Part shown: piece by piece, positions 48,822 to 57,098 of the stretch
Numbering within the stretch: the first letter of the stretch is position 1
Layout of the letters: the number at the start of each line of letters is the position of its first letter
Assembly (NCBI GenBank): GCA_046328525.1
Contig: JAXLWK010000005.1
Span: 186,001 to 250,000, forward strand
From: JBDHWG01 sp046328525
Lineage (GTDB): Bacteria; Chloroflexota; Anaerolineae; Epilineales; JAHCIE01
Direction: 5' to 3'
Length of the DNA stretch: 64,000 nucleotides
Position numbers and translations under genes: made by a program
The notes under the pieces: generated by a model
Database searches by the model: none
What the model saw: only the letters and a program-made list of their open reading frames with translations
Told to the model about the DNA's origin: nothing

Positions 48822-49783
48822 CACTTCTTCTTGCGCTGACCAATCGAGCCGAGGAACATCTGGCGGAAGCGGTCCTTGCCGACCTCATCCATTGGATTCT
48901 CCTCCTCCTTGCCGTCGCTGTCGAGCTTCAGCCGCGCCGTCAGCACGCCGTCGAGCATCTTCTCGATGGCAGCCGCGTCGCCGCTGCCGATCGTCGCGCG
49001 CAGGGTCTGCAACTCGGCGATGGTCAGGTCGAGCCAGCGGGCCATGTTGGCGCTGTTGGTCTCGATGAGGCCCTGCCAGTGGGCCGGGTTCAGCGCCAGG
49101 GGCGCGGTGAACTCCTTGAAGTTCGCGCCGGCCATGCGCTGCAGCTCGGCCCACGTGCGGCTGCCGTAGACGGTGTTCATCAGACCCGCCGCCAGCAGAA
49201 TCGGCGCATAGGCGACGCCGGCGACCAGGCCATCGTGCTCGTCCGGGTCGACGAAGAACGGCTGCGCGCCCAGGCCGGAGACAAAGCTCGCCAGGATGTT
49301 GATGGCGTCGGGCGAGGCGGTGACGGCGGGCGACAGGCAGTAGACCGCGTTGCGGAACACGTCCGCCGAGGCGGTCGCGGCCGGCGCACCCTCGCGGCCG
49401 AGGAGCGGATCGCCGCCGACGAAGTGGGCCGTGTCCGGCAGCGTCTCCTGCGCCCAGCGCATCACCTGGCTCTTGCTGCCGCCGGTGTCGGTGACGATGA
49501 CGCCGGGCTTGAGGTACTTGCCCATCGCCTCCATCGTCTCGCGCATGCCCTGCACGGGTGTGGCGATGAAAATCATGTCGGCCGTCTCGGTGGCGTTAAT
49601 GAGGTTCCACTCGATCTTGTCGAACGCGCCGAGCTTCTTAGCGGCGTTGCTGGCCGAGCCGTCCTTGTCGTGGCCGACGATTTCGTAGTTACTCTGGGGG
49701 GTGCGCAGCTGCGCCAGCCCCTGGGCCAGGGACGTACCGATGAAGCCGAGACCGATAATGGTGATACGTGGACGATCCGCCAT
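48821..49783 (-). CDS. TyrA-like (prephenate dehydrogenase family) protein lacking the catalytic His
   Basis: 320 residues. NAD-binding 'ITIIGLGFIGTSLAQGLAQL', 'DMIFIATPVQGMRETMEAMG' and 'PGVIVTDTGGSKSQVMRWA' are TyrA-like. In true TyrA the next motif is GGHPMAG; here it is 'FVGGDPLLGREGAP', with Asp125 in place of His and Leu-Leu in place of Met-Ala. The C-terminal helical domain is present. It is probably not a prephenate dehydrogenase but an NAD(P)-dependent enzyme of changed specificity. First gene of the polysaccharide operon, RBS AGGAGA. Confidence 0.75.
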   Translation of the reverse strand: MADRPRITIIGLGFIGTSLAQGLAQLRTPQSNYEIVGHDKDGSASNAAKKLGAFDKIEWNLINATETADMIFIATPVQGMRETMEAMGKYLKPGVIVTDTGGSKSQVMRWAQETLPDTAHFVGGDPLLGREGAPAATASADVFRNAVYCLSPAVTASPDAINILASFVSGLGAQPFFVDPDEHDGLVAGVAYAPILLAAGLMNTVYGSRTWAELQRMAGANFKEFTAPLALNPAHWQGLIETNSANMARWLDLTIAELQTLRATIGSGDAAAIEKMLDGVLTARLKLDSDGKEEENPMDEVGKDRFRQMFLGSIGQRKKK

Positions 49784-49812
49784 GCGATTCTCCTGCTGTT
49801 CTCGAAGAGAAG

Positions 49813-49868
49813 GTAGTAGCGACTTTAGTCGCTTCCCAGGCCGTAAGAGCGACTGAAGTCGCTACTAC
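49813..49868. repeat. inverted pair of R3 palindromes
   Basis: GTAGTAGCGACTTTAGTCGC+T (49813-49833) and AGCGACTGAAGTCGCTACTA+C (49848-49868) pair over 21 bases with one mismatch and a 14-base loop; each arm is also a small hairpin. It lies between the HD gene and the TyrA-like gene. Confidence 0.8.
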
Positions 49869-49878
49869 AAATCATCGT

Positions 49879-50412
49879 CTACCCCAGGTCGTCCGCCGTC
49901 TGAAGCGCGCGCAGCCAGTCGGCGTGATCCGCCAGGTCTGGCGGCGGGGCGGGCGCGTCGTGGTAGCGCACCAGGGCCACGGTCAGCGGGTCGCTGCCCA
50001 CGTCGGCCAGCCGGTCGGCGCCCATCGTCGCGTGATAGACCAGGGCGTGAAACGGCTCGTGCCAGCCGGCGTCGGGTCCGGCGATGAGCGCCAGCAGCCA
50101 CGGAAGGACCACGGCGAGCAGGACGCGGAGAACCCGGTGCAGCAGGTGGACGCCGTGCCCCGCCTTGCCCACGTCGTGCAGCAGCGCCGCCTTGATGAGC
50201 GCCGCGTCGCCGTAGCCCGCCTGGCGCACGCGGCGGGCGACGCGCAGGGCGTGGGTGCGGTCCGCCGGCCGCATCTGGTCGAACAGCGCCCGCTCGGCCG
50301 GCGAGAGGGCGGCCAGGACACTCGCGTCTGTCGGCGCCCAGCGCGCCGTCAGGGAGTAGCCCACTTGCCCGACACGCACCCGGAGCGAGTGCAGCGTGTG
50401 GGACGGCATCAT
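49879..50412 (-). CDS. HD-domain protein with a hydrophobic segment
   Basis: 177 residues. 'THALRVARRVRQAGYGDAAL' and 'IKAALLHDVGKAGHGVHLLH' give the H...HD metal site of HD phosphohydrolases; 'VALVRYHDAPAPP' may supply the last ligand. A hydrophobic stretch ('VLRVLLAVVLPWLLALIAG', ~95-115) sits inside the domain, so it may be membrane-bound. ATG 50412 overlaps the protease stop by four bases; a second ATG follows directly. Substrate unknown. Confidence 0.75.
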   Translation of the reverse strand: MMPSHTLHSLRVRVGQVGYSLTARWAPTDASVLAALSPAERALFDQMRPADRTHALRVARRVRQAGYGDAALIKAALLHDVGKAGHGVHLLHRVLRVLLAVVLPWLLALIAGPDAGWHEPFHALVYHATMGADRLADVGSDPLTVALVRYHDAPAPPPDLADHADWLRALQTADDLG

Positions 50413-51056
50413 AGACCCGCCAGCGCGGCGGCAATCGGCAATGCGACCCCGCTGATGAGCCGGCCGATGGGGTTGATGCCGATCATCGGCAGCAGGAACA
50501 CGACGCCCAGGATGATGATGACGGCATACGGCTGGAGCTTCGACAGGGTCACATACCAGGCGTATGGCACAATCCCCAGCAGGATGCTGAAGCCGTCCAG
50601 GGGCGGAATTGGGATCAGGTTGAACACGCCGAGCAGGACGTTGTAGAACACCATGGCCCACATGATTTGGCCCAGGGACGGGAAAATCTGTTGGTAGCCA
50701 AAGAGCTGCGACAGCGACTCGTTCGCGATGACGTACCGCGCCGGCAGGGCGAACAGCAGGGCGACCAGGAAGTTGGCGACCGGGCCGGCGACGGAGACGA
50801 TGGCGACGTTGCGCCGCCCCAGGCGAACGGGGTCTATCGGCGTGTACGCCCAGCCGATGCCGGCGTATAGGAACAGCACCGCGCCTACGATGTCGAGCTG
50901 GCGGAACGGGTTCCAGCTGATGCGCCCGGCGCGCCGCGGCGTCGGGTCGCCCAGCCAGTTGGCGACGAAGGCGTGGGCGGCCTCGTGGGCCGGGAACGCT
51001 ACGATGAGCACGATGGCGCGCGAGATTAGCTCGCTGAGGGTCGGGAGATTGAACAC
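50409..51056 (-). CDS. site-2 protease family (M50) membrane metalloprotease
   Basis: 215 residues, about six TMs. The zinc motif is 'AFPAHEAAHAFVANWLGDPT' (HEAAH, H24/E25/H28) and the third ligand is in 'GVFNLIPIPPLDGFSILLGI'. A short M50B-type protease without PDZ or CBS domains. Such enzymes cut substrates within the membrane. It shares a transcript with the HD gene; the promoter upstream has a palindrome between -35 and -10. Confidence 0.9.
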   Translation of the reverse strand: MFNLPTLSELISRAIVLIVAFPAHEAAHAFVANWLGDPTPRRAGRISWNPFRQLDIVGAVLFLYAGIGWAYTPIDPVRLGRRNVAIVSVAGPVANFLVALLFALPARYVIANESLSQLFGYQQIFPSLGQIMWAMVFYNVLLGVFNLIPIPPLDGFSILLGIVPYAWYVTLSKLQPYAVIIILGVVFLLPMIGINPIGRLISGVALPIAAALAGL

Positions 51057-51087
51057 TAAAGCCTTACCTTGTCTGAATAGCCCAAGA

Positions 51088-51116
51088 ATGATAGCATACC
51101 CGTTAGTATGCTACAA
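51088..51116 (-). promoter_or_regulatory. promoter of the protease/HD operon with operator-like palindrome
   Basis: On the minus strand TTGTAG (51111-51116), 17-base spacer, TATCAT (51088-51093). The inverted repeat AGCATAC-N6-GTATGCT (51093-51112) fills the spacer, a classic repressor position. The DUF951 promoter begins three bases away on the other strand. Confidence 0.65.
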
Positions 51117-51118
51117 AC

Positions 51119-51147
51119 TTCACGGGACGGGCGGCTCGTGCTATAAT
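51119..51147 (+). promoter_or_regulatory. promoter of the DUF951 gene
   Basis: TTCACG (51119-51124), 17-base spacer, TATAAT (51142-51147). Divergent from the protease promoter and adjacent to the 51093-51112 palindrome. Confidence 0.65.
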
Positions 51148-51189
51148 CCCGTGCCTGACGCGATGCGACATTTGCGCGGCGAGAGGCTC

Positions 51190-51405
51190 ATGAAGGGCGA
51201 GATTCCCCAGTTTGCGCTCGGCGACGTCGTCCGTCTACGCAAGGCTCACGCCTGCGGCGCGACGGATTGGGAGGTCGTGCGGCTGGGCGCTGACATTGGC
51301 ATCCGCTGCCTCGGATGTGGCCACCGCGTCCTGCTGCCCCGTCCGAAGTTCGAGAAGAGCGTCAAAACCGTCCTGCGGCGGGGAGACTCGTCCCTCATCC
51401 CCTAG
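51190..51405 (+). CDS. DUF951 family small protein
   Basis: 71 residues. 'ALGDVVRLRKAHACGATDWE', 'VVRLGADIGIRCLGCGHRVL' and 'LPRPKFEKSVKTVL' match DUF951 throughout. The Cys residues in HACG and CLGCGH form a possible zinc site. The family is often found near ribosome or chromosome-partition genes in Firmicutes; its function is unsettled. GAGAGG precedes the ATG. The last residues 'SSLIP' and the TAG lie in repeat R2 copy 3. Confidence 0.85.
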   Translation: MKGEIPQFALGDVVRLRKAHACGATDWEVVRLGADIGIRCLGCGHRVLLPRPKFEKSVKTVLRRGDSSLIP

Positions 51406-51562
51406 CCCCTTCTCCCAAAATGGGAGAAGGGGAACCAGAGGGATCAGATGATCCCCCCCCTCTCCCGCTCTAGGAGAGGGGCCGGGTTCTGGCCGTTTCC
51501 CCGTGCCTCAGCCCCCCGCTGAAATGGATTCGGAGGGGAAACGGCCAGAAGGGGTGAGGGCG
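51391..51562. repeat. R2 element, copy 3 (intergenic)
   Basis: A CCTTCTCCCAAAATGGGAGA hairpin, a CCTCTCCCGCTCTAGGAGAG hairpin, then the core TTCTGGCCGTTTCCCC (51487-51502) and GGGGAAACGGCCAGAA (51535-51550), ending in GGGGTGAGGGCG. Opposite orientation to copies 1 and 2 relative to the hairpin block. It provides the stop of DUF951. Confidence 0.8.
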
Positions 51563-51587
51563 GCGTCAGGACATAGGAGACATCGCT

Positions 51588-52724
51588 ATGCCAGCGCCAA
51601 CGCGCATCGTATTCTTTTTCTCGGACACCGGCGGCGGCCACCGCAGCGCGGCCGAAGCCATCCGCGACGCCATTGACGAGACGTGGCCGGGGCAGTCTGA
51701 GGTGTTCCTGGTGGACTTCTTCCTGGAAGGGCTGCCGCGCCCGCTGAACCGCCTCGGCTCGCTGTACAGCCCCATGGTGCGGAGCGGTTGGGCGTGGAAG
51801 GCGGCGTGGGAGATGGGCGAGTTCCGCGTCGTCAAGAACACCGCCTGGCAGCCGTTCCTGCCGATGCTGGTGCCGCGCCTGCGCAAGATCATCGAGTTGC
51901 AGAAGCCGGATGTCGTCGTGTCGGTGCACCCCATCGTGACGCACCCGATGGCGCTGGCCGTACATTCCCTACCCCACGCCATGCCCGCCCTCACCATCGT
52001 CACGGACCTTGTCTACGGCAGCCGCACGTGGTTCGAGCCGCTGGTCAACTTCACCTACGTTCCGACGGACGAGGCGCGCGAGAAGGCCATCCGCTGCCAC
52101 CTGCCGCCGACGCGCGTCGAGACCGTCGGCCAGCCCGTCAGCCCGCGCTTCCGCCGCTTCACCGGCGACCGGGCGGAACTGCGGCAGCGCCTGGGCATGC
52201 ACGCGGACCTACCGGGCGTGCTTATCGTCGGTGGCGGCGAGGGGATGGGCGCGGTGTTCGAGAATGCCCGCGCCATCGCCACCAGCGGCCTGCCGGTGCA
52301 GCTCGTCGTCATCGCTGGCCGCAACGAGACGCTGCGCCAGCAGCTGTGCGCCGTGGAGTGGGAAGTCCCGACGGTGGTCAACGGCTTCGTGCGCAACATG
52401 CCGGAGTGGATGGCGGCGGTGGATGTCCTGGTCACGAAGGCCGGTCCCGGCACCATCGCCGAGGGCATGATCGCCGGCCGCCCGCTCATCATCTTCGGCT
52501 ACGTGCCCGGTCAGGAAGAGAGCAACGTGGACTGGGTGGTCAAGCAGAAGGTGGGCGCGGCGGCGTTCAACCCGAAAGCCGTCGTCGCCCGGCTGCGCGA
52601 GTGGCTCGCGCCGGGCAGCACCGCCCTGCCCGACATGGCCGAGCGCGCCCTGGCCCTGGCCCGCCCGGACGCCGCGCGCGAGCTGGGCAAGCGCATTATG
52701 ATGTGGGCCGAGAAAACACCCTAA
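51588..52724 (+). CDS. MGDG-synthase/processive diacylglycerol glucosyltransferase family protein
   Basis: 378 residues, GT28. The N-terminus 'IVFFFSDTGGGHRSAAEAIR' is the lipid-acceptor loop of MGDG synthase/UgtP; 'VVVSVHPIVTHPMALAVHSL', 'GQPVSPRFRRFTGDRAELRQ', 'VLIVGGGEGMGAVFENARAI' and the donor-binding 'VTKAGPGTIAEGMIAGRPLI' follow. It likely adds a hexose to diacylglycerol at the inner membrane face. RBS GGAGA. 14 bp to the next gene. Confidence 0.88.
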   Translation: MPAPTRIVFFFSDTGGGHRSAAEAIRDAIDETWPGQSEVFLVDFFLEGLPRPLNRLGSLYSPMVRSGWAWKAAWEMGEFRVVKNTAWQPFLPMLVPRLRKIIELQKPDVVVSVHPIVTHPMALAVHSLPHAMPALTIVTDLVYGSRTWFEPLVNFTYVPTDEAREKAIRCHLPPTRVETVGQPVSPRFRRFTGDRAELRQRLGMHADLPGVLIVGGGEGMGAVFENARAIATSGLPVQLVVIAGRNETLRQQLCAVEWEVPTVVNGFVRNMPEWMAAVDVLVTKAGPGTIAEGMIAGRPLIIFGYVPGQEESNVDWVVKQKVGAAAFNPKAVVARLREWLAPGSTALPDMAERALALARPDAARELGKRIMMWAEKTP

Positions 52725-52738
52725 TGGAGGAGCCGTCC

Positions 52739-53479
52739 ATGCCCGCGCCGCTCATCGGCATCACCACCAACCCGATCAACGCCCCCGACCGCCACGCCCT
52801 CGACCTGCTCCTGTCGCAGATTGTCAGCGCCGTCGAGCGCGCTGGCGGCCTGCCGCTGCTCATCCCCCTGGAGCTGAGCGAGGACAGCCTGCGCGCCATC
52901 TACGCCCGCCTGGACGGCGTTCTCATTCCGGGCGGCGGCGACGTGGACCCGACGCACTACAACGGCGCGTGGCACGAGAAGGTCGGCGGCGTGGACGCCG
53001 AGCGCGACCGGACGGAGATGACCCTGGCGCGGCTGGCGGCCGACGACGACAAACCGTACTTCGGCATCTGCCGCGGGGCGCAGGTGCTCAACGTCGCCCT
53101 GGGTGGCGCGCTCTACCCGGACGTGAGCGAGCACCCCGGCGTCGAGCGCCACACGTACTACCCCGGCCTGCCGTTCGACCTGCGACCCCACGATATCGAG
53201 ATTGCGCCGGACTCGACCCTGGCGCGCATCGTCGGTGGCGACAGCCTGGCGGTGAACAGCCTGCACCACCAGGCCATCCGCGACGTGGGGCCGGCGCTGA
53301 AGGTCGTGGCGCGCGCCCCGGACGGCGTCGTCGAGGCCGTCGAGGTGGCCGACCACCCGTTCGCTCTAGGCGTGCAGTGGCATCCGGAGGCGCTGCCGGA
53401 TGCGCCGGAGATGCAGGCGCTGTTCGAGGCGTTCGTCGCTGCGTGCCGCGCCCGGACGAGCGACGGCGCCAAAACGTGA
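52739..53479 (+). CDS. gamma-glutamyl-gamma-aminobutyrate hydrolase-like class-I amidotransferase
   Basis: 246 residues, peptidase C26 family. 'PLIGITTNPINAPDRHALDL', 'LDGVLIPGGGDVDPTHYNG', nucleophile Cys111 in 'PYFGICRGAQVLNVALGG', 'AVNSLHHQAIRDVGPALKVV', His215 and Glu217 in 'FALGVQWHPEALP'. It hydrolyses gamma-glutamyl amides; PuuD-like substrates are family inference. ATG 52739 has GGAGG eight bases before it; ATG 52724 is possible but would place the RBS inside the gene. Confidence 0.9.
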   Translation: MPAPLIGITTNPINAPDRHALDLLLSQIVSAVERAGGLPLLIPLELSEDSLRAIYARLDGVLIPGGGDVDPTHYNGAWHEKVGGVDAERDRTEMTLARLAADDDKPYFGICRGAQVLNVALGGALYPDVSEHPGVERHTYYPGLPFDLRPHDIEIAPDSTLARIVGGDSLAVNSLHHQAIRDVGPALKVVARAPDGVVEAVEVADHPFALGVQWHPEALPDAPEMQALFEAFVAACRARTSDGAKT

Positions 53480-53544
53480 ACCACGGAACCCACGGAACAG
53501 ATGAACAAGGTCAACGGACTCACGCTCATGGGGGACACTGACGC

Positions 53545-56157
53545 ATGAAAGCCGTAGAAGCCTTCTTCCTACCCTTCCTGCAAGGGGCGCAACAGTTCGT
53601 CATTCCCATCTATCAGCGGACTTATAGTTGGACGCCGGTTCAGGTGCAGCAGCTCTGGCGCGACATCCTTCGCGTATCCACGGACCCCAACGTTCCGTCC
53701 CACTTCATCGGCTCCATCGTCTATATCGCCGACCGCGAGGTGCCCAAGTCGCAGATCCAGGACCTACTCGTCATAGACGGCCAGCAGCGCCTCACCACGC
53801 TGACGCTGCTTCTGGCCGCCCTGCGCCGTGCCCTGGCGCGAAGTGATGCCGAGCACGACATCACCGTCGAGGCGCTCGACGACTACTTCCTGCACAACCG
53901 CCACGGCAAGGGCGAGATGCGTTACCGCCTCCTGCTCACCGAAAACGACCGCGACACGCTGAAGGCGCTGGTTGACGACCGCGAGCCGCCGCCAAACGCT
54001 TCGCCGCGCCTCGTGGAGAACTTCCGCTTCTTTAGCGAGCAGTTGAGCAAGCCGGGCGTCAACCTGGACCAAATCTACACTGGCCTCGCCAAGCTTAGCA
54101 TCGTGGACATCCGCCTGGAGCGCGGCTCCGACAACCCCCAGCTTATCTTCGAGAGTCTCAACTCCACGGGTCTCGATCTATCCCAGGCCGACCTTGTGCG
54201 CAACTACATCCTCATGGACCTGCCGCCCCAGGAGCAGACCGACCTCTACACGGCGCACTGGCGGCCGATGGAGCTGCGTCTGACACTCGCTGATGGCAGC
54301 AGCCTGTTCGACCGCTTCATGCGCGACTATCTCACTATCGAGGGTGGGCGCATTCCCAATATCGGCCAGGTCTACACCGAGTTCAAACAGTATGTCCAGA
54401 CGCGCCGCCCTGAGCGCATGCGCCCTATCGTGGCCGACCTGCACCACCACTCGCACCACTTCTCCCGCCTCGTCCACGCCGACGACCCGGAGCCGGCCAT
54501 TCGTGAGGCGGTGCAGGACATCAATCGGCTGGAGGTCAACGTCGCGTACCCCTTCCTGATGCAGGTCTACGACGACTACGACCGGAAGGTCATCGGCAAA
54601 GCCGACTTCGCCGCGATCCTGCGGCTCATCGAGAGCTACGTCTTCCGCCGCGCCATCTGCGGCATCCCGACCAACTCCCTCAACAAGACCTTCCTCACGC
54701 TCTACCGGTCCGTGGAGCCTGACCACTACCTTGACAGCGTCCGCGCGGCGTTTGCGCGCATGACGTCCTATCAGCGCTTCCCGAATGACGAGGAGTTCCG
54801 CAACCTCTTTGTTCAACGCGACGTGTACAACCTGCGGCCGAAGACGCGCGGCTACCTGTTCCGCCGGCTCGAACAGTACGACAACAAGGAGGTCGTGGAT
54901 TCTCAGGCGCTCACAGTGGAGCACGTCATGCCACAGCACATCGAGCAGTCAAGCGACTGGCAGACCATGCTCGGCCCCAACTGGCAGGACGTCCACGCGA
55001 AGTACCTCCACACCATCGGCAATCTGACCCTGACCGGCTACAATCCCGAGCTGAGCAACCGACCCTTCCCGGAGAAGCGCGACATGCCGGGCGGCTTCAA
55101 GTACAGCAAGCTCGCGCTGAACCGTCGGCTCGCGGAGCTCGACCGATGGGACGAAGCCGCCATTGCCGCCCGCGCCGGCGAGCTTGCCGACGTTGCCCTC
55201 AAGGTCTGGCCGTCCGCCGGACCGGCGCCCACCGCGCAGCCGTCGCCGCAGCCGTCCACCACTCCTGAGGCGCTGACACCGACCCAGAAGCTGACGCGCG
55301 TCTTCCGCGACTACGACGACCTCGAGGCGGCCCGCGCTCTGGTGCGCGACCTCGTCCACGTGGTGGATGATGCCAACGCCCGACGTCTCCTCGTCGCCAC
55401 CTTCCGCGACGGCCGCCGGATTGCCCTGACGTTGGGCGGCTGGTACGTTCTGTCCTTCATCCGCCGCTCTAACGGCCTCACCGCCGGCTTCTGCTTTGAC
55501 TACGGGGAGTTCCCGGCGGTCGCCTCGCTGAGTCCGCGCAGTGTCGAACCGTTCGCGGCCCGCTACTCCGCTGGCCGCGACATTCGCTGGGCCATGCTCT
55601 ACTGGAACCATCTCAACCAGCCGCCCAATGAGTTTCTCCGCGCCTGGCGCTCGGCCGTGGCGCTTGCGGGCAAGACGTTCAAGGATTGGCAGGCGGCGCA
55701 GGTCGCGAGCTCGCATGAGCCGGACCTGCTCGAAGCCCTGCTGAGCGATGCTCCGATCATCGGGGCAGCTGGAACCACCGTGCCGAGCCGAGATGGCTAC
55801 ACACTCGACTCGCACCTCGCCACGGTTTCGCGTGAGACGCGCGACCTCTTCTACCGACTGCGGGAGCGTATCCTGGGGCTAGACCCGGTGGTCTGGGAAG
55901 ATGTGCGGAAAATGTACATCGCTTACAAGGCCGCCACGAACTTCGTGGACATCACGCCGCAGCAGAAGGCCCTCGTCCTGACGCTCAACATGCCCTTCGC
56001 CGAGGTCACGACTCCGCGAGTGCCCTACCGCGACGTGAGCGCCGTCGGCCACTGGGGCAACGGAGATGTCGAGCTGACGCTCACCTCGCCCGGGCAGATT
56101 GACGACGCCATGGGCCTGATCCGCCAATCGCTGCTCCGGCAACTCAACCGTCCCTAG
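53545..56157 (+). CDS. DUF262-DUF1524-DUF5655 protein, putative modification-dependent anti-phage nuclease
   Basis: 870 residues. DUF262 (~1-240) has 'VIPIYQRTYSWTPVQVQQLW' and the ParB-like 'LLVIDGQQRLTTLTLLL' (D78-R82), the NTP-hydrolysing half of GmrSD-type enzymes; 'IFESLNSTGLDLSQADLVRN' is also typical. DUF1524 (~400-540) has HNH residues in 'ALTVEHVMPQHIEQSSDWQ' (His460) and 'YLHTIGNLTLTGYNPELSN' (His489). The C-terminus (~755-870, 'VDITPQQKALVLTLNMPF', 'DVELTLTSPGQIDDAMGLIR') resembles DUF5655. GmrSD proteins cut glucosylated phage DNA. Stand-alone, no methylase or other defence gene adjacent; upstream lies a 'CCACGGAACCCACGGAACAG' repeat. Confidence 0.88.
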   Translation: MKAVEAFFLPFLQGAQQFVIPIYQRTYSWTPVQVQQLWRDILRVSTDPNVPSHFIGSIVYIADREVPKSQIQDLLVIDGQQRLTTLTLLLAALRRALARSDAEHDITVEALDDYFLHNRHGKGEMRYRLLLTENDRDTLKALVDDREPPPNASPRLVENFRFFSEQLSKPGVNLDQIYTGLAKLSIVDIRLERGSDNPQLIFESLNSTGLDLSQADLVRNYILMDLPPQEQTDLYTAHWRPMELRLTLADGSSLFDRFMRDYLTIEGGRIPNIGQVYTEFKQYVQTRRPERMRPIVADLHHHSHHFSRLVHADDPEPAIREAVQDINRLEVNVAYPFLMQVYDDYDRKVIGKADFAAILRLIESYVFRRAICGIPTNSLNKTFLTLYRSVEPDHYLDSVRAAFARMTSYQRFPNDEEFRNLFVQRDVYNLRPKTRGYLFRRLEQYDNKEVVDSQALTVEHVMPQHIEQSSDWQTMLGPNWQDVHAKYLHTIGNLTLTGYNPELSNRPFPEKRDMPGGFKYSKLALNRRLAELDRWDEAAIAARAGELADVALKVWPSAGPAPTAQPSPQPSTTPEALTPTQKLTRVFRDYDDLEAARALVRDLVHVVDDANARRLLVATFRDGRRIALTLGGWYVLSFIRRSNGLTAGFCFDYGEFPAVASLSPRSVEPFAARYSAGRDIRWAMLYWNHLNQPPNEFLRAWRSAVALAGKTFKDWQAAQVASSHEPDLLEALLSDAPIIGAAGTTVPSRDGYTLDSHLATVSRETRDLFYRLRERILGLDPVVWEDVRKMYIAYKAATNFVDITPQQKALVLTLNMPFAEVTTPRVPYRDVSAVGHWGNGDVELTLTSPGQIDDAMGLIRQSLLRQLNRP

Positions 56158-56500
56158 CGTCAGTTGAGACACGCGCGTGGAATGGACAGGTCTGTGCAGA
56201 CCAGATATGCCGGATAGGTCGAGATCTCTGGCTTCCTTTCCCACATGGAGAGGGATGAAGAGAGTCCCCATGGACTTATGTCCACCAGCAGACGGATGAA
56301 AATCGCTGTCACTCCAAACGCCAGGCCCGCCCGCCGCTGAAGCAGCGGGCTACGGGTGCAAGCCTGAGAGGCTGCCGCTCCGGCTCCCCCAGCCCCTTGG
56401 GCTTGCATGAGTAGCCGTAGGCTTGAGCCTACGGCGGCCGCCCGCCGCAGACGGCGGGGGGATGGCGAAGGCGGTTTCGCGCCTTTCGTGGTCCAGCGCT
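56158..56500. repeat. 343-bp intergenic region rich in palindromes
   Basis: No gene found. 56158-56310 holds no recognised feature. From ~56320 there are CCGCTGAAGCAGCGG, GCCGTAGGCTTGAGCCTACGGC-type (about 56412-56433) and CCGCCGCAGACGGCGGGGGGA palindromes, typical small dispersed repeats. The convergent genes on either side may use them as terminators. Confidence 0.55.
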
Positions 56501-56980
56501 TTACGCGGGCCTGTCCAGCGTGATGCGGACGACGGCGAAGCCGCGCCGCCGCGCCGCTTCCACGTCGGCCGGAATCGGCTCGCCCTGGGCGTCGAGGCGC
56601 ACGCCGGTGATGTCGCGGAGCTGGGGGGCGTCGGCCAGGAGGTCGCGGAAGTCTTTCTGCAAGCCCTCGACATCGGTGGTGACGTTTGTCACGGCGGTGT
56701 ACGACTTGCCGCGCAGCCGCACCTTGACCTTTGCGCCGCCGCGCAGGTTCTTCCACCACGCGCTGTTGGTGGCGGTCAGGAGCGTGGTCGGGTCTGTCTG
56801 GACGTAGCCGACGGGAATGCTGTACGACTTGCCGCTCTTGCGGCCGGTGAACGACAGGACGATCAGGCGCTTGCTCATCGGGCGGTGGAGGGGCGAGCGC
56901 AGCAGGGTCTTCATCACCGGATTCATGACGCGCATCGCAGCCAGCGGCGGTCGCCGGCGCGGGGTGGGTGTCTGCTCCAT
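56501..56980 (-). CDS. nitroreductase/deazaflavin-dependent oxidoreductase family protein
   Basis: 159 residues. 'LIVLSFTGRKSGKSYSIPVG' and 'TTLLTATNSAWWKNLRGGAK' with 'VKVRLRGKSYTAVTNVTTD' match the DUF385/Ddn split-barrel family, which in actinobacteria and Chloroflexi uses F420H2. 'VMNPVMKTLLRSPLHRPMSK' is the usual N-terminal helix. ATG 56980 with GAGG upstream is preferred to ATG 56998. Substrate unknown; F420 use is family inference. Confidence 0.85.
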   Translation of the reverse strand: MEQTPTPRRRPPLAAMRVMNPVMKTLLRSPLHRPMSKRLIVLSFTGRKSGKSYSIPVGYVQTDPTTLLTATNSAWWKNLRGGAKVKVRLRGKSYTAVTNVTTDVEGLQKDFRDLLADAPQLRDITGVRLDAQGEPIPADVEAARRRGFAVVRITLDRPA

Positions 56981-57036
56981 CAGTCCTCGCAATATCATCT
57001 CATGAGTGAATGGGTGATGGCAAGTATACATTAGAG

Positions 57037-57064
57037 TGGACATTTGCGCAGGGAACGCTAGAAT
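57037..57064 (+). promoter_or_regulatory. promoter of murJ
   Basis: TGGACA (57037-57042), 16-base spacer, TAGAAT (57059-57064). Start near 57071, giving a short leader with GAGG before TTG 57099. Confidence 0.6.
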
Positions 57065-57098
57065 TGCCTGTGCGAATTCCACGGCGTGAGGTAACCAT

